Shown one piece after another: positions 17,338 to 27,271 of a stretch of 64,000 nucleotides of DNA (the first letter of the stretch is position 1; each line of letters opens with the position of its first letter). Source of the DNA: Burkholderiales bacterium (GTDB lineage: Bacteria > Pseudomonadota > Gammaproteobacteria > Burkholderiales > Burkholderiaceae_C). Location: assembly GCA_003963005.1 (NCBI GenBank), contig RXJW01000024.1:62001-126000 (forward strand). The letters run 5' to 3'. The notes under the pieces are model-generated. The model was not told the DNA's origin, made no database searches, and was given only the letters and a program-made list of their open reading frames with translations. The translations under genes and the position numbers were made by a program.

Positions 17338-18698
17338 TTGATCTGCAACCGGTTCATCATGTCGTAGAGGGTCGGACGGCTGATGCCCAGCATCTCGGCT
17401 GCCCGAACGATGTTGCCGTCCGTGCGCGCCAGCGCCGTGATCAGCGCCTGCCGCTCGGCGTTTTCGCGCACGGTGCGCAGGTCCAGCGTGGCTGCCGGCT
17501 CAGCCGCCTCGGTGGCAGGCACCTTCAGGCCCAGGTCCAGCGCGGTGATGCGGTCGTCCTCGCACATGATGACGGCCCGCTTGAGCATGTTCTGCAACTC
17601 GCGCACGTTGCCTGGCCAGCGATGGGCCTCCAGGGCGCGCACGGCGTCGTCGGCGAGCGTCGGTGCCGGCCGACGCATGTCGGTCGCAAAGCGACGAGCG
17701 AAGGCATGCGAGAGCAGCACCGGGTCGCCCAGGCGTTCGCGCAAGGGCGGGATGTCGACCACGATCTCCGCCAGCCGGTAGTACAGGTCCTCGCGGAACA
17801 ACCCGTCGGCGATGCGCTGCTTCAGGTCCTGGTGGGTCGCGCCGACCACGCGCACATCGATCGGGATCTCCTGCCGCCCGCCCACACGCTCGATGACGCG
17901 CTCCTGCAGGAATCGCAACAGCTTCGCCTGCAGCGGCATCGGCAGGTCGCCAATCTCGTCGAGCATCAGCGTGCCGCCATTGGCCGTCTCGATCTTGCCG
18001 AGCGTCGACTTGGTCGCCCCGGTGAACGCGCCCTTCTCGTAGCCGAAGAGCTCGCTCTCGAGCAGCGTCTCGGGAATGGCCGCGCAGTTGATGGCGACGA
18101 AGCGCCCCTTGCGCTTGGAGGCGTCATGCAGGCCCTGCGCCAGCACCTCCTTGCCCGTGCCGCTTTCGCCCAGCAGCAGCACGGTCGCATCGCTGGGCGC
18201 CACCTTCTCGATCATGCGGCAGATGCGTTGCATGCCGGGGTCGCGGGTGATCAGGCCCGAGAACACGTCACTGCTCTGCTGCATCTGCAGGCGGCGGTTC
18301 TCCTGCTGCAACTCATACAGGCGGTAGGCCCGCTCAACGGTGAGGCTCAGCACGTCGGGGTCGACCGGCTTGGCGAGGAAGTCGTAGGCCCCCATGCGGA
18401 TCGCGCGCAGCGCGTTGTCCTGGTCGTTCTGGCCGGTCAGCACGATGACCTTCACGCCCGGGTCCAGTTCCAGGAGTTTCTCCAGGCATTTGAAACCCTC
18501 CGAGACCGAATCCCGGTCTGGCGGCAAGCCCAGGTCCATCGTGACGACGGCCGGGCTGTTGCGGCGGAACTGGAGCACGGCGCTGGCCACATCATCGGCC
18601 GTGACGGACTCGAACCGGTCGAGGGACCACTTGAGCTGCTTCTGGAGCGCCAGGTCGTCCTCGACGATCAGCAGCGGGGCATGCCGGGGCGTGTTCAT
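17334..18698 (-). CDS. prsR: PEP-CTERM-box response regulator PrsR (sigma-54 activator)
   Basis: A 454-residue NtrC-type regulator (TIGR02915-like). The receiver domain has the phospho-acceptor Asp55 ([10 protein letters not shown]), the Thr switch in VIVLTGQ and Lys110 in FLAKP. The AAA+ domain has Walker A GESGTGKE at 177-184, the sigma-54 contact loop GAFTGA at 223-228 and Walker [12 protein letters not shown] Fis-type helix-turn-helix ([19 protein letters not shown]) closes the protein. Phosphorylated by PrsK, it should activate -24/-12 promoters such as the one at 12226-12241. It shares 4-nt ATGA junctions with prsK upstream and prsT downstream. Confidence 0.96.
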   Translation of the reverse strand: MNTPRHAPLLIVEDDLALQKQLKWSLDRFESVTADDVASAVLQFRRNSPAVVTMDLGLPPDRDSVSEGFKCLEKLLELDPGVKVIVLTGQNDQDNALRAIRMGAYDFLAKPVDPDVLSLTVERAYRLYELQQENRRLQMQQSSDVFSGLITRDPGMQRICRMIEKVAPSDATVLLLGESGTGKEVLAQGLHDASKRKGRFVAINCAAIPETLLESELFGYEKGAFTGATKSTLGKIETANGGTLMLDEIGDLPMPLQAKLLRFLQERVIERVGGRQEIPIDVRVVGATHQDLKQRIADGLFREDLYYRLAEIVVDIPPLRERLGDPVLLSHAFARRFATDMRRPAPTLADDAVRALEAHRWPGNVRELQNMLKRAVIMCEDDRITALDLGLKVPATEAAEPAATLDLRTVRENAERQALITALARTDGNIVRAAEMLGISRPTLYDMMNRLQIK

Positions 18699-20809
18699 TG
18701 CAGGTCGAGCGCCGTCAGCGGCGCGTCCGCCTGCGCATGGAACAAGGGCAGCAGCAGGGTGACAGTCGTCCCCCGGTTCACTTCACTCTGCACGCTGATC
18801 TTCCCCCCCAGTTCATGCACGTATTGGTAGCTCTCGTGGGCACCGATGCCCATGCCGCTCGCCTTGGTGGTCTGGAACGGCTTGAAGAGTCGATTCTGAA
18901 TGAAATCCTCCGTCATCCCGCAGCCGGTGTCCTCCACGCAAACGCGGGCTTGGCTGCCTTGCGCATCTAAGGTGAGGATGACACGGCCCGCACTCGGGGT
19001 GGCGTCGAAGGCGTTCTGGACGACATGCCCCAGCACCCGCTCGACGCGCTCGGGGTGGCCCCGCGTGCTGACACCCGGCTGCAGCGACAGTTCCAGCGTG
19101 CGGCCCTTGCTGGCCGCCGCCGCCGCGAGCCGCCGGGCGATCTGCTCCAGGTCGACCCCGCTCGTCACGCCGTGTGGCTTGTCACCTTCGCGAAGTTGCA
19201 GCATGAGCTGGCGCATCTTCTCCAGCGAGTTTTCGACGGTGTCGAGCATGTCCTGCTGGAACTCGGGGTTGTCGCGCAGGCGCTTGGCGTTCTTCATCAT
19301 CAGCGAGAGCTGCGTGACGATGTTCTTGAGGTCGTGCACGACGAAGGCCGACATGCGGTTGAAGGCATCGAACTTGCGTGCCTCCAGCAGCGCCTCGGTG
19401 GCCTGGGCCTGGTCGAGGTAGCCGGATGCCTGGCTCGCCGCGGTGCGCAGCAGGTCGCGAACCTCCCAGTTCAGTTCCACAGCGGCCCGCGGACGCCCAA
19501 GGACGACGAATCCTGTCAGGGACTCGCGCACCAGCAAGGGCACCAGCAGCCAGCAGCGCGGCTCGTCGACGAGCCACGCTGGCAGTGCCAGGCCCGGATA
19601 GGCCTCGCGCTGCTGACGCCACTCGTCGATGTCGATGATCCAGGTGCGCTCGCGCCAGAAACTGACCAGGGCCCCATCGCGCGGCTCACTGCCGGACTGC
19701 GCCGGCAGGTTCCAACGGGCAGCCTGGACGAAGTCGGCGCCGGCAGAGCGCTGCATCCACAACATGCCGCTCGGACTCTCGACGAGATTGGCCAGGGCCT
19801 TGACCACGGTCTCCGAGGTGTTCTGGGACTCGGCACTGCTGGACAGCAACTGGGTGAACCGCAACCACTCCTCGCGGTAGTCGTAGCGGTAGCTGAAGAA
19901 GTTCTTGCTGATGTACACGCGCAACTGCGACCGCATCGAGCCCGAGGCCAGCAACAGCGCGAGGGCCACGAGCGCCACGAACACCAGCGCCACCGACAGC
20001 GCCCGACCCCAATCGCCGCTGGTGTAGCGCACGTAGTAGCCGACACCGGCCACCACGAGCAGGTAGGCACCGACCAGCAGCAGGGTCGCCGAATGGAAGA
20101 CGGCTGCCCGCGACACGTGCAGCTTGCCAAGCCAGTCGGCATGCCGGCGCGAAGCGACGTAGAGCAGCGGCACCGCCGCGGCATGAACCAGGGCCCGCAC
20201 GCTCACGGCATCGCCGTCGAAATGCTGGAACAGGGCCGCCTGCGAGTTGATGAACAGGTCGAACACGAAGATGGCGCCCAGGCCCAGGCAGACCGGCTTG
20301 GCGTTCCAGCGCGCATCGCCGGTGGCATTGCGCAGCATCTGCTCGACGATCACCAGGCCCAGCACCGCGATGGCCAGCGCAGCGAGCGCCTGCGGACGCG
20401 CCAAGGCACCGACGGGCAGGCTGTCCGCCGCCAGGACCATGACCCATTGCGCCAACAGCGTCGCGGCGGCAATCGGCCGCATCCAGCCCCAGCCACTGCC
20501 CGGGCGAGGCGGCGGCAGCAGCAGCAACATGAAGGCAAACCAAGCCGCGAAGCGCGCCACATCCAGCGTGGGCGCGACCCATCCGGGCAGCCGCTCCGAC
20601 CAATGCAGCAGGCCGTCAACCAGCGAGGTCGCCGCCCACAGCGTGCTGATGGCGAGCGCCGCCAGAAAGACCAGGGCCACGCGGGTCACCGGCAGGCCGC
20701 CCTGGGCCAGGCGATAGGCGAAGTAGACCGCGAAGGCGCCGTAGGCCAGCGCCGCGACAGAGGCACTGAGATTGCTCAGCGCAAGAAAGGAGGCAAGCAC
20801 CTCGCTCAT
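18695..20809 (-). CDS. prsK: PEP-CTERM-box membrane histidine kinase PrsK
   Basis: A 704-residue sensor kinase (TIGR02916-like). Residues 1 to about 290 hold some nine or ten transmembrane helices with short loops, so the sensor is within the membrane. A GAF-like domain follows (about 310-475; SPSGMLWMQRSAGADFVQAA). The dimerisation/phospho-acceptor helix contains FVVHDLKNIVTQLSLMMKNA with the His-Asp-Leu-Lys-Asn box, and the ATPase domain has VEDTGCGMTEDF and MGIGAHES boxes. It would phosphorylate PrsR in response to an unknown envelope or lipid signal. It is the first gene of prsK-prsR-prsT; a 109-nt gap separates it from the priming glycosyltransferase gene upstream on the same strand. Confidence 0.95.
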   Translation of the reverse strand: MSEVLASFLALSNLSASVAALAYGAFAVYFAYRLAQGGLPVTRVALVFLAALAISTLWAATSLVDGLLHWSERLPGWVAPTLDVARFAAWFAFMLLLLPPPRPGSGWGWMRPIAAATLLAQWVMVLAADSLPVGALARPQALAALAIAVLGLVIVEQMLRNATGDARWNAKPVCLGLGAIFVFDLFINSQAALFQHFDGDAVSVRALVHAAAVPLLYVASRRHADWLGKLHVSRAAVFHSATLLLVGAYLLVVAGVGYYVRYTSGDWGRALSVALVFVALVALALLLASGSMRSQLRVYISKNFFSYRYDYREEWLRFTQLLSSSAESQNTSETVVKALANLVESPSGMLWMQRSAGADFVQAARWNLPAQSGSEPRDGALVSFWRERTWIIDIDEWRQQREAYPGLALPAWLVDEPRCWLLVPLLVRESLTGFVVLGRPRAAVELNWEVRDLLRTAASQASGYLDQAQATEALLEARKFDAFNRMSAFVVHDLKNIVTQLSLMMKNAKRLRDNPEFQQDMLDTVENSLEKMRQLMLQLREGDKPHGVTSGVDLEQIARRLAAAAASKGRTLELSLQPGVSTRGHPERVERVLGHVVQNAFDATPSAGRVILTLDAQGSQARVCVEDTGCGMTEDFIQNRLFKPFQTTKASGMGIGAHESYQYVHELGGKISVQSEVNRGTTVTLLLPLFHAQADAPLTALDLQ

Positions 20810-20918
20810 GGCAGGGGGGGCGAGGTCAGGTCGGTACGGGGCATCATGCCTGATTCAAGCACGCCTGCCGGGTTGCACGCATCGGCGCTTACGCCGGCAT
20901 GCGGGCGTCAAGGCCGGG

Positions 20919-22301
20919 TCAGCGGGCGCCCTTGCCGGTGAGCACCACGGCCACCGTCTCGAGCATGATCAGCAGATCCAGGAACAGGGAATGGTTCTTG
21001 ACGTAGTACAGGTCGTACTGGAGCTTCTCGACGGAGTCCTCGATCGTCGAACCATATTCGTAGCGCACCTGGGCCCAGCCGGTCACACCCGGCTTCACGC
21101 TGTGGCGAACCGCGTAGTAGGGAATCTTGCTGATCAATTCGTCCACGAAGAACTGACGCTCCGGCCGCGGGCCGACCATGCTCATCTCGCCCCACAGCAC
21201 GTTGAACAGCTGCGGCAGTTCGTCGATGCGGACCTTGCGGATGAACCGGCCGACGCGGGTCACGCGATCGTCGTTCTTCGTCGCCCAGCGCGGCTTGCCG
21301 TCTTTCTCGGCATCGGTACGCATGCTGCGGAACTTGATCACCTTGAAGGGCACACCGTTCAGGCCGACACGCTCCTGGCGATAGAGCACCGGGCCTCGCG
21401 ATTCAAGGCTGATCGCGAGCGCCGTGACCAGCATGATCGGCCACGTCACCAACAGGATGAGCGCAGCGAAGATGACGTCGCAGACGCGCTTGATCGCCGC
21501 CCGCAGCATGCCCTGGCTGAAGCCGTCGCCGAAGACGAGCCAGCCGGCATTCACGTGCTTGATGTTGATCTGCGCCAACGTCTTCTCGAAATGCGTGGCG
21601 ATGTCGACGACGCGCACGCCCGACAGCTTGCAGTCGAGCAACTGGCGCAGCGGCATGCTGCCTCCCCGCCGCTCGCTGAGGGCCACGACGATTTCGTCGA
21701 CGTTGTGCTTCAGTGCGGCTTCGGTCAGGTTGGCACCGTCGTTGATGATGTCGGCGGCTGGCACCTCCGGCTGGTCCTCGTTGGGACCGGCGTAGTAGCC
21801 GACGATCTGGGCATGTGGGTCCGAGGCCCGCAAAGTGTTGCCGACCGTGCGAGCGGCCGGGCCGGTGCCGAAGATCAGGATGCGACTGCGCATCCGGGCC
21901 TGCGTGCCCGAGTGGGCGGCATAGACACGGTGCACCATCACCGCCGCGACGGCCACCATGGCCACCAGGGTCAGCAGATCACGGTGCGAGGTGTTGGACG
22001 GCACCAAACTGAAAATGGCGTATGCCAGGGGCAACCCGAACAGCAAGCCGAACAGCGCGCGGGCACAGGATTCGGTCACCGAGCGGTTGTGCACATGTTG
22101 GTAGAAACCCGTCGCTGAATTGATCACGAACATGCAACCGGCCAGCGACAAGCCATGCGAGGCCGCGAAGGGCAGCACCGTCTGCGCCGACTCGCCCTGG
22201 CTCAGCACCACCGCGATGACGGCGAACACGATCAGACCGAGGTCAAAGCAAACCTGAAGCAGCGTTTGCTTGTGCAGATAATGGTTGAATATTCGAATCA
22301 T
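20919..22301 (-). CDS. XrtA-system priming sugar-phosphate transferase (TIGR03013, EpsB/WcaJ-like)
   Basis: A 460-residue polyprenyl-phosphate glycosyl-1-phosphate transferase that starts the exopolysaccharide repeat unit. The N-terminal part has four membrane helices and a CoA-binding-like Rossmann segment ([20 protein letters not shown]). A fifth hydrophobic segment precedes the catalytic domain with [40 protein letters not shown] and [15 protein letters not shown], the classical blocks of this family. It acts on undecaprenyl phosphate at the cytoplasmic face of the inner membrane; the sugar is not predictable. It is separated from the rest of the eps genes by the regulatory genes and has its own AT-rich upstream region. 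Confidence 0.93.
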   Translation of the reverse strand: MIRIFNHYLHKQTLLQVCFDLGLIVFAVIAVVLSQGESAQTVLPFAASHGLSLAGCMFVINSATGFYQHVHNRSVTESCARALFGLLFGLPLAYAIFSLVPSNTSHRDLLTLVAMVAVAAVMVHRVYAAHSGTQARMRSRILIFGTGPAARTVGNTLRASDPHAQIVGYYAGPNEDQPEVPAADIINDGANLTEAALKHNVDEIVVALSERRGGSMPLRQLLDCKLSGVRVVDIATHFEKTLAQINIKHVNAGWLVFGDGFSQGMLRAAIKRVCDVIFAALILLVTWPIMLVTALAISLESRGPVLYRQERVGLNGVPFKVIKFRSMRTDAEKDGKPRWATKNDDRVTRVGRFIRKVRIDELPQLFNVLWGEMSMVGPRPERQFFVDELISKIPYYAVRHSVKPGVTGWAQVRYEYGSTIEDSVEKLQYDLYYVKNHSLFLDLLIMLETVAVVLTGKGAR

Positions 22302-22890
22302 CTAAATCCCCGATCACCTACTGCCTGGCGCCCCATCGTCCGCATATCGATTCACGAAAATCGCATCAATATCGATATTCCGCTCGCACGACCGCGCACT
22401 CCACGCACGGATTTGCCGCCCAACGGCAAATCGACTCTGGGGGCCTCGGAGACGATCCTGGCCCTCGCGGATCCGCATCAGCACCGCGAGGGCCGAGGGC
22501 GGACCGCCTTTGATCGCGCCGGCATCATGCCTGCCGCCCCCCGCCTTGAAAGCCCCCCGTTTAGAGGGTGGGCGCCCCTTGAATCCGTGTCCGGACACCG
22601 GCCCTACCAGCGGTCCGTGCGTGACCGTTTCAGACCGGGCGCGAGTAGAACCGAAAGCGCCCGCCGCTCTCGTGAAGACCGCGTTTCAGACCACCACAAA
22701 GCGTGCGAAACGCACACGCAATCCCGTGAAATGGCGCGAAACGAGGTTTATGACAACTTCAACAGAATTGCTGGTCGAACGCTCGTTGCCGTAGTAACTA
22801 TTGAGGCCCATCAGTTCCTGGGGAGTATTCACACCTCAAACTAGGGGTTGCCGAAATGCAGCACATCGCCGGGACCTGCAGCGACGCGCC
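22302..22890. other. Long intergenic region upstream of the priming transferase gene
   Basis: About 590 nt without a convincing gene. It holds several inverted repeats: a perfect 12-bp palindrome AATATCGATATT (22368-22379), a 9-bp inverted repeat GATTTGCCG/CGGCAAATC with 5-nt spacer (22410-22432), and a 10-bp one GCCCTCGCGG/CCGCGAGGGC with 13-nt spacer (22461-22493). The part from 22345 to 22380 is clearly AT-richer than the surroundings and probably contains the minus-strand promoter of the transferase gene. I found no acceptable -24/-12 element here. Confidence 0.6.
22368..22432. promoter_or_regulatory. Palindromic operator-like sites upstream of the priming transferase
   Basis: The AATATCGATATT palindrome lies 67 nt upstream of the ATG at 22301, and the GATTTGCCG-N5-CGGCAAATC dyad lies 42 nt further. 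Both have the symmetry and size of dimeric regulator sites, and neither is followed by a T-run. The regulator is unknown. Confidence 0.4.
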
Positions 22891-22919
22891 AAAAAAAACG
22901 CCCGCCGAGAGGCGGGCGT
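22891..22919 (-). terminator. Intrinsic terminator of the amino-acid binding protein gene
   Basis: Read on the minus strand, a perfect 9-bp stem (ACGCCCGCC/GGCGGGCGT) with a 4-nt loop is followed by eight T residues. It lies about 20 nt after the stop codon at 22938. Confidence 0.93.
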
Positions 22920-22937
22920 CGGATCGGAGCGGTGAGA

Positions 22938-24080
22938 TCAGCGGACGACGGCGATCTGCTCGCGTGCGCCACCCTTGTAGGTGTAGAGCGTCAGGGCGCC
23001 GTTCTTGATGTCGCCCTTGTCGTCGAAGGCGATCGTGCCCGTCACGCCCTTGTAGCCGGAGGTCTTGGCCAGCACCGGCAGGTACTTGGCCGGCTCGGCG
23101 GAGCCGGCCTTGACCATGGCAGCCACCATCACATTGACGGCGTCGTACACGTAAGGCGCGTAGATCTGCACCTCGACGTTGAACTTGCCCTTGAACTTGG
23201 TCTTGAAGTCTTCCATCGACTTCTTGGCTTCGCCTTCCACGCCACCAGCTTCGGCGCAGACGACCTGGCCGTCACCCATCGTGCCGGCGGCCAACTTGGG
23301 CAGTTCGCCCGAGCAGATGCCATCGCCGCCCATGAACTTGGCCTCGATGCCGAGTTGCTTCATCTGGCGCAGCATCGGGCCGGCCACGGCGTCCATGCCG
23401 CCGAAGAAGACGACGTCGGGCTTCTTGCCCTTCAGGGAGGTCAGGATGGCGGTGAAGTCCGTGGCCTTGTCGTTGGTGAACTCGCGACCGACGACCTTGC
23501 CGCCCGCGGCCTTGACGCCCTTCTCGAACTCGTCAGCCACGCCCTGGCCGTAGGCCGTGCGGTCGTCGATGACGGCGATGGACTTGCCCTTGAGCGTGGT
23601 CACCGAGTACTTGCCCAGCGTGCCGCCCAGGTGCACGTCGTCAGCCACGACGCGGAAGGTCGTCTTGTAGCCGTTGCGGGTGAACTTGGGGTTGGTCGCG
23701 GACGGCGAGATCTGCGGGATGCCGGCGTCGCTGTAGACCTTGGACGCGGGGATGGAGGTGCCGGAGTTCAGGTGGCCGATGACGCCGTTGACCTTGGAGT
23801 CCACCAGCTTCTGGGCGGCTGCCGTGCCTTGCTTCGGATCGCCGGCGTCGTCTTCGGCCAGCAGTTCGAACTTGGCCTTCTTGCCGCCGATGGTCACGCC
23901 CTTGGCGTTGAGTTCCTCGATGGCCAGACGAGCGCCCAGCTCATTGTCCTTGCCGAGGTGGGCGATCGCGCCGCTGGTCGGGCCGACGTGGCCGATCTTG
24001 ACGACCAGGTCTTGCGACATGGCGGCCCCGCTGACCAGTGCTGCCACTGCGCCCACCACGATATTCAGCTTGATTTGCAT
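22938..24080 (-). CDS. Branched-chain amino acid ABC transporter substrate-binding protein (LivK-like)
   Basis: A 380-residue periplasmic binding protein of the leucine/isoleucine/valine family. The signal peptide is MQIKLNIVVGAVAALVSGAA with likely cleavage before QDLVVK. The mature protein has the two-lobed fold with VVKIGHVGPTSGAIAHLGKD at the start, NGVIGHLNSGTSIPASKVYS in the ligand pocket and IAVIDDRTAYGQGVADEFEK at the hinge. No permease or ATPase genes are adjacent, so it is an orphan here, which is common for this family in Burkholderiales. It has its own upstream region (24081-24253) with three 11-bp repeats and an intrinsic terminator downstream. The precise amino acid bound is not known. 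Confidence 0.93.
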   Translation of the reverse strand: MQIKLNIVVGAVAALVSGAAMSQDLVVKIGHVGPTSGAIAHLGKDNELGARLAIEELNAKGVTIGGKKAKFELLAEDDAGDPKQGTAAAQKLVDSKVNGVIGHLNSGTSIPASKVYSDAGIPQISPSATNPKFTRNGYKTTFRVVADDVHLGGTLGKYSVTTLKGKSIAVIDDRTAYGQGVADEFEKGVKAAGGKVVGREFTNDKATDFTAILTSLKGKKPDVVFFGGMDAVAGPMLRQMKQLGIEAKFMGGDGICSGELPKLAAGTMGDGQVVCAEAGGVEGEAKKSMEDFKTKFKGKFNVEVQIYAPYVYDAVNVMVAAMVKAGSAEPAKYLPVLAKTSGYKGVTGTIAFDDKGDIKNGALTLYTYKGGAREQIAVVR

Positions 24081-24106
24081 GGATCAACTCCAGTTTGGAA
24101 GAGAGA

Positions 24107-24139
24107 GGAACAAACAGGGAACGAACAGAGAACGAATAA
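24107..24139 (-). repeat. Three 11-bp direct repeats in the leader of the binding-protein gene
   Basis: Plus-strand units GGAACAAACAG, GGAACGAACAG and AGAACGAATAA follow each other without gaps, ending 26 nt upstream of the start codon at 24080. The 11-bp period places them near one helical turn apart. They could be a regulator site array, a bent segment or an mRNA leader element. Function unknown. Confidence 0.6.
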
Positions 24140-24253
24140 ACAACGTTGAGTTTTCAACCGAATGAACATACCCCAAATCCAGGGTCGACTCATTCGGGAA
24201 AGCGTGGACGCGCGCGCCGTGGGGCAGCCGCAACGAGCCCCCACGGCGCACCC

Positions 24254-24676
24254 TCAACCGGCGGCAGAAAAGTGGTCCAGCTTGGCGCCGGCCCGCTGGT
24301 AGCGGCGGTAGCGTGCCCGCCCGGCCTGCACACGCGGCGCATCGTGGCCGATGACCTCCAGCACACGCTCGAACGCGAGTGCATCACCGGGCATGTCGTC
24401 GCCAAGATTGAGCAGCAGGCCACGGTGCGGCAGCAGCGCGGCATCCGCCACCAACAGCACCTCGCCAGGCATCGCCGGTGAGGTGCCGTCCCAACGGCGA
24501 TGCGGGATGAACTCGGTCGCTTCGAAGGTCCAGAGCAACTGGTCCAGCCGCGCGGCATCCGCCGCCGGCACACAGACGCCCACCGGCTTGCCGGAGGCGA
24601 GTGCGCGCCGGATCAACCGGCAGGAGAAGTGCAGCGGGTCCGCCGCGTCGCTGTAGAAGCTGACCTGGACGGCCAC
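24254..24676 (-). CDS. holC: DNA polymerase III subunit chi
   Basis: A 140-residue protein with the chi fold start VQVSFYSDAADPLHFSCRLI and the segment GKPVGVCVPAADAARLDQLL, followed by FIPHRR, which are conserved in HolC. Chi joins the clamp-loader complex and binds the C-terminus of single-strand binding protein during replication. It follows pepA on the same strand after only 3 nt; this pepA-holC pairing is common in proteobacteria and supports the call. Length is close to that of E. coli HolC (147 residues). No obvious anomaly. Confidence 0.92.
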   Translation of the reverse strand: MAVQVSFYSDAADPLHFSCRLIRRALASGKPVGVCVPAADAARLDQLLWTFEATEFIPHRRWDGTSPAMPGEVLLVADAALLPHRGLLLNLGDDMPGDALAFERVLEVIGHDAPRVQAGRARYRRYQRAGAKLDHFSAAG

Positions 24677-24679
24677 GAC

Positions 24680-26143
24680 TTACTTCGCGTGGCTCAGCAC
24701 GAAATGCGTCAGCAGGCCGACCGGGCGGCCGGTGGCACCCTTCGCCGCACCGCTCTTCCAGGCGGTGCCAGCGATGTCAAGGTGGCCCCAGCGGTACTTG
24801 GTGGCGAAGCGCTGCAGGAACTTGGCGGCGGTGATCGAGCCACCGGCGCGACCCGCGATGTTGGGTACGTCGGCGAAGTTGCTCTTCAGACCCTCGTTGT
24901 ACTCATCGTCCAGCGGCATGCGCCAGCACGGGTCGAGCACCGCGTCGCCTGCCGCGGTCAGCGCGGCGGCCAGTTCATCGTCGCTCGCATACATGCCGCT
25001 GCGCACGCCGCCCAGGGCGATGACGCAGGCGCCGGTCAGCGTCGCCACATCCACCACCACCGCAGGCTTGAAGCGCTCGGCGTAGGTCAGCGCGTCGCAC
25101 AGGATCAGCCGGCCTTCGGCGTCGGTGTTGAGGATCTCGATGGTCTGGCCCGACATCGAGGTGACCACGTCACCCGGCTTGACGGCACGGCCGCTGGGCA
25201 TGTTCTCGCAGGCCGCCACGATCATGACGAGGTTGAGCTTGGGCTTGAGTTCGGCCACCGCGCGCAGCGTGCCGATGACGCTGGCCGCGCCGCCCATGTC
25301 GAACTTCATCTCGTCCATCTCGGCGCCCGGCTTCAGCGAGATGCCGCCGGTATCGAAGGTGATGCCCTTGCCGACCAGAACGACCGGCGGCACCGTCTTG
25401 GCCGCGCCTTCGTAGCGGGCCACGATGAAGCGCAGCGGTTCGTCCGAGCCCTGGGCCACGGCCAGGAAGCTGCCCATGCCGAGCTTCTCGACGGCCTTCT
25501 TGTCCAGCACCTCGACCTTGAGCCCGTGCGACTTGCCCAGGCCCTGCACGACCTCGCCCAGGTAGGTAGGGGTGGCGTAGTTGGCCGGGCGGTTGGCGCA
25601 CTCGCGGGCCAGTTCCACACCCGCGGCAATCGCTTCGCCGCGTGCCAGGCCGACCTTGGCCGCCTTCAGGTCGGCCTTGCCCACCAGCAGCGTGACGCGG
25701 GTCAGCTTGGGGGCTGCCGGCGCGCTGGGCTTGGTGTAACGGTAGACGTAGACCGCGTCGGTCGCAGCCAGTGCCGCCTGCTCGGCCAGCGACTCGGCCA
25801 ACGCCGCTTCAAAGCCGACGAAGGCCACGGCCGCGCTCGCCACGCCGCGCGACTTGATCTGGCCCAGGGCCGCATTCAGCGCAGCACGCGCCGCAGCCAG
25901 CGTGGCCTTGCCGCTCGCTGCCACGACCAGGCGGGGCGCCTTGATGCCTTCGGCGTGCGTGAACGTCAGCGCCTGGCCTGCCTTCAGCGCGAAATCGCCG
26001 AGCTTGACCGCCGCCTGCACCTGCTTGGCCACCGCAGCATCCAGAGCCTTGGGCAGCGCCTCGCCTGCCAGCACGACGACCAGGGCATCCGCCCCGACAT
26101 TCGCGAGCCCATCAACCTCTGCGGTTTGAATCTTGAAGTCCAT
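24680..26143 (-). CDS. pepA: Leucyl aminopeptidase (cytosol aminopeptidase, M17)
   Basis: A 487-residue two-domain M17 aminopeptidase. The variable N-terminal domain covers roughly the first 170 residues. The catalytic domain has VLVGKGITFDTGGISLKPG (metal-binding Lys and Asp), the family signature NTDAEGRL near residue 345 and the WRMPLDDEY region. Two metal ions in the active site hydrolyse N-terminal leucine and similar residues; some PepA proteins also bind DNA. The start at 26143 faces lptF across only 30 nt, so the two promoters must overlap. It is followed by holC. Confidence 0.96.
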   Translation of the reverse strand: MDFKIQTAEVDGLANVGADALVVVLAGEALPKALDAAVAKQVQAAVKLGDFALKAGQALTFTHAEGIKAPRLVVAASGKATLAAARAALNAALGQIKSRGVASAAVAFVGFEAALAESLAEQAALAATDAVYVYRYTKPSAPAAPKLTRVTLLVGKADLKAAKVGLARGEAIAAGVELARECANRPANYATPTYLGEVVQGLGKSHGLKVEVLDKKAVEKLGMGSFLAVAQGSDEPLRFIVARYEGAAKTVPPVVLVGKGITFDTGGISLKPGAEMDEMKFDMGGAASVIGTLRAVAELKPKLNLVMIVAACENMPSGRAVKPGDVVTSMSGQTIEILNTDAEGRLILCDALTYAERFKPAVVVDVATLTGACVIALGGVRSGMYASDDELAAALTAAGDAVLDPCWRMPLDDEYNEGLKSNFADVPNIAGRAGGSITAAKFLQRFATKYRWGHLDIAGTAWKSGAAKGATGRPVGLLTHFVLSHAK

Positions 26144-26173
26144 AATGACTGGAAGTAGATAGAAGTGCGTTTG

Positions 26174-27271
26174 ATGTTATTCGATTCATCCACGCGGTCC
26201 GAGTTGGCGCGGAGCTTCGGGGTCACCCTTGTGGTCATCCTGACCATCATGTTGACGCTGACCCTGATCAAGACGCTCGGCCAGGCCGCCGGCGGCAATG
26301 TGGCACCGCAGGACGTGGTGCTGCTGATGGGCTACGCCACCATCGCCCACCTTGCCACCATCCTCGTGCTGTCGCTGTTCATTGCCATCGTCGTGACGCT
26401 CGGCCGGCGCTACCGCGAGTCGGAGATGACGATCTGGTTCGCCAGCGGCCTGTCGCTCGCACGCTTCGTGCGGCCCGTGATGCGCATGGCCTGGCCGATC
26501 CTGCTGGCCGTGGTCGTGCTGATGCTGTTCGTGTGGCCCTGGGGCAACCAGAACAGTGCCGAACTGCGCGATCGCTACCAGAAGCGCAGTGACCTGTCGC
26601 GCGTCGCACCGGGCCAGTTCCAGACCTCGCGAGATGGCAGCCGCGTGTTCTTCATCGAGCGGGATGGCGACGATGCCGCCACGGGCCGGAACGTCTTCAT
26701 CCTGGCCAATCAGAACGACCGGGAATCGGTCACCACGTCGGCACGCGGCCGGCTGGAGATGGAAGACGATGACCGCCTCCTCGTGCTCGACCACGGCCAG
26801 CGCAACGAAACCCAGCTCAAGACAGGCGACAAGACCCTCGCCCGGTTCGAGCAGTACAAGGTCATGACCGACACCCAGGTGCTCGCCAACGCCAGCCAGT
26901 TGCCCCCCAAGGCCACGCCCACGCTCGATCTCGTCCGCACCCCGACGCCCAAGAACCAGGGCGAACTGGCGTGGCGCCTGGGCATCATCCTCACCGGCTG
27001 CAACATGACGCTGCTGGGCGTCGGGCTGGCAGCGTCCAACCCGCGGCGCGCGAGCAACTGGAACCTGCTGTTCGCGCTGCTGGCGTTTGTCGTGTACTTC
27101 AACATGGTGAACGTGAGCGTGGCCTGGGTCGGCAGCGGCCGCACCACCCTGCCGCGGGCGCTGGTGGCGCTGCACGGCACGGCCTTCGTGCTGGCGCTGG
27201 GCGTGATCTGGCTGCGCGACAACGGCAACCGGTTCTGCCTGCGCCGCAAAGTGGCGGGATCTGCCGCATGA
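26174..27271 (+). CDS. lptF: Lipopolysaccharide export permease LptF
   Basis: A 365-residue inner-membrane subunit of the LptB2FGC exporter that lifts lipopolysaccharide out of the membrane. The start at 26174 gives MLFDSSTRSELARSFG, the usual LptF N-terminus; a GTG at 26165 would add three residues. Three N-terminal transmembrane helices, a periplasmic beta-jellyroll domain (about residues 130-260, including SRVFFIERDGDDAATGRNVF) and three C-terminal helices follow the family plan. Its stop overlaps the lptG start (ATGA). It is divergent from pepA, the usual arrangement in beta- and gammaproteobacteria. Confidence 0.95.
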   Translation: MLFDSSTRSELARSFGVTLVVILTIMLTLTLIKTLGQAAGGNVAPQDVVLLMGYATIAHLATILVLSLFIAIVVTLGRRYRESEMTIWFASGLSLARFVRPVMRMAWPILLAVVVLMLFVWPWGNQNSAELRDRYQKRSDLSRVAPGQFQTSRDGSRVFFIERDGDDAATGRNVFILANQNDRESVTTSARGRLEMEDDDRLLVLDHGQRNETQLKTGDKTLARFEQYKVMTDTQVLANASQLPPKATPTLDLVRTPTPKNQGELAWRLGIILTGCNMTLLGVGLAASNPRRASNWNLLFALLAFVVYFNMVNVSVAWVGSGRTTLPRALVALHGTAFVLALGVIWLRDNGNRFCLRRKVAGSAA

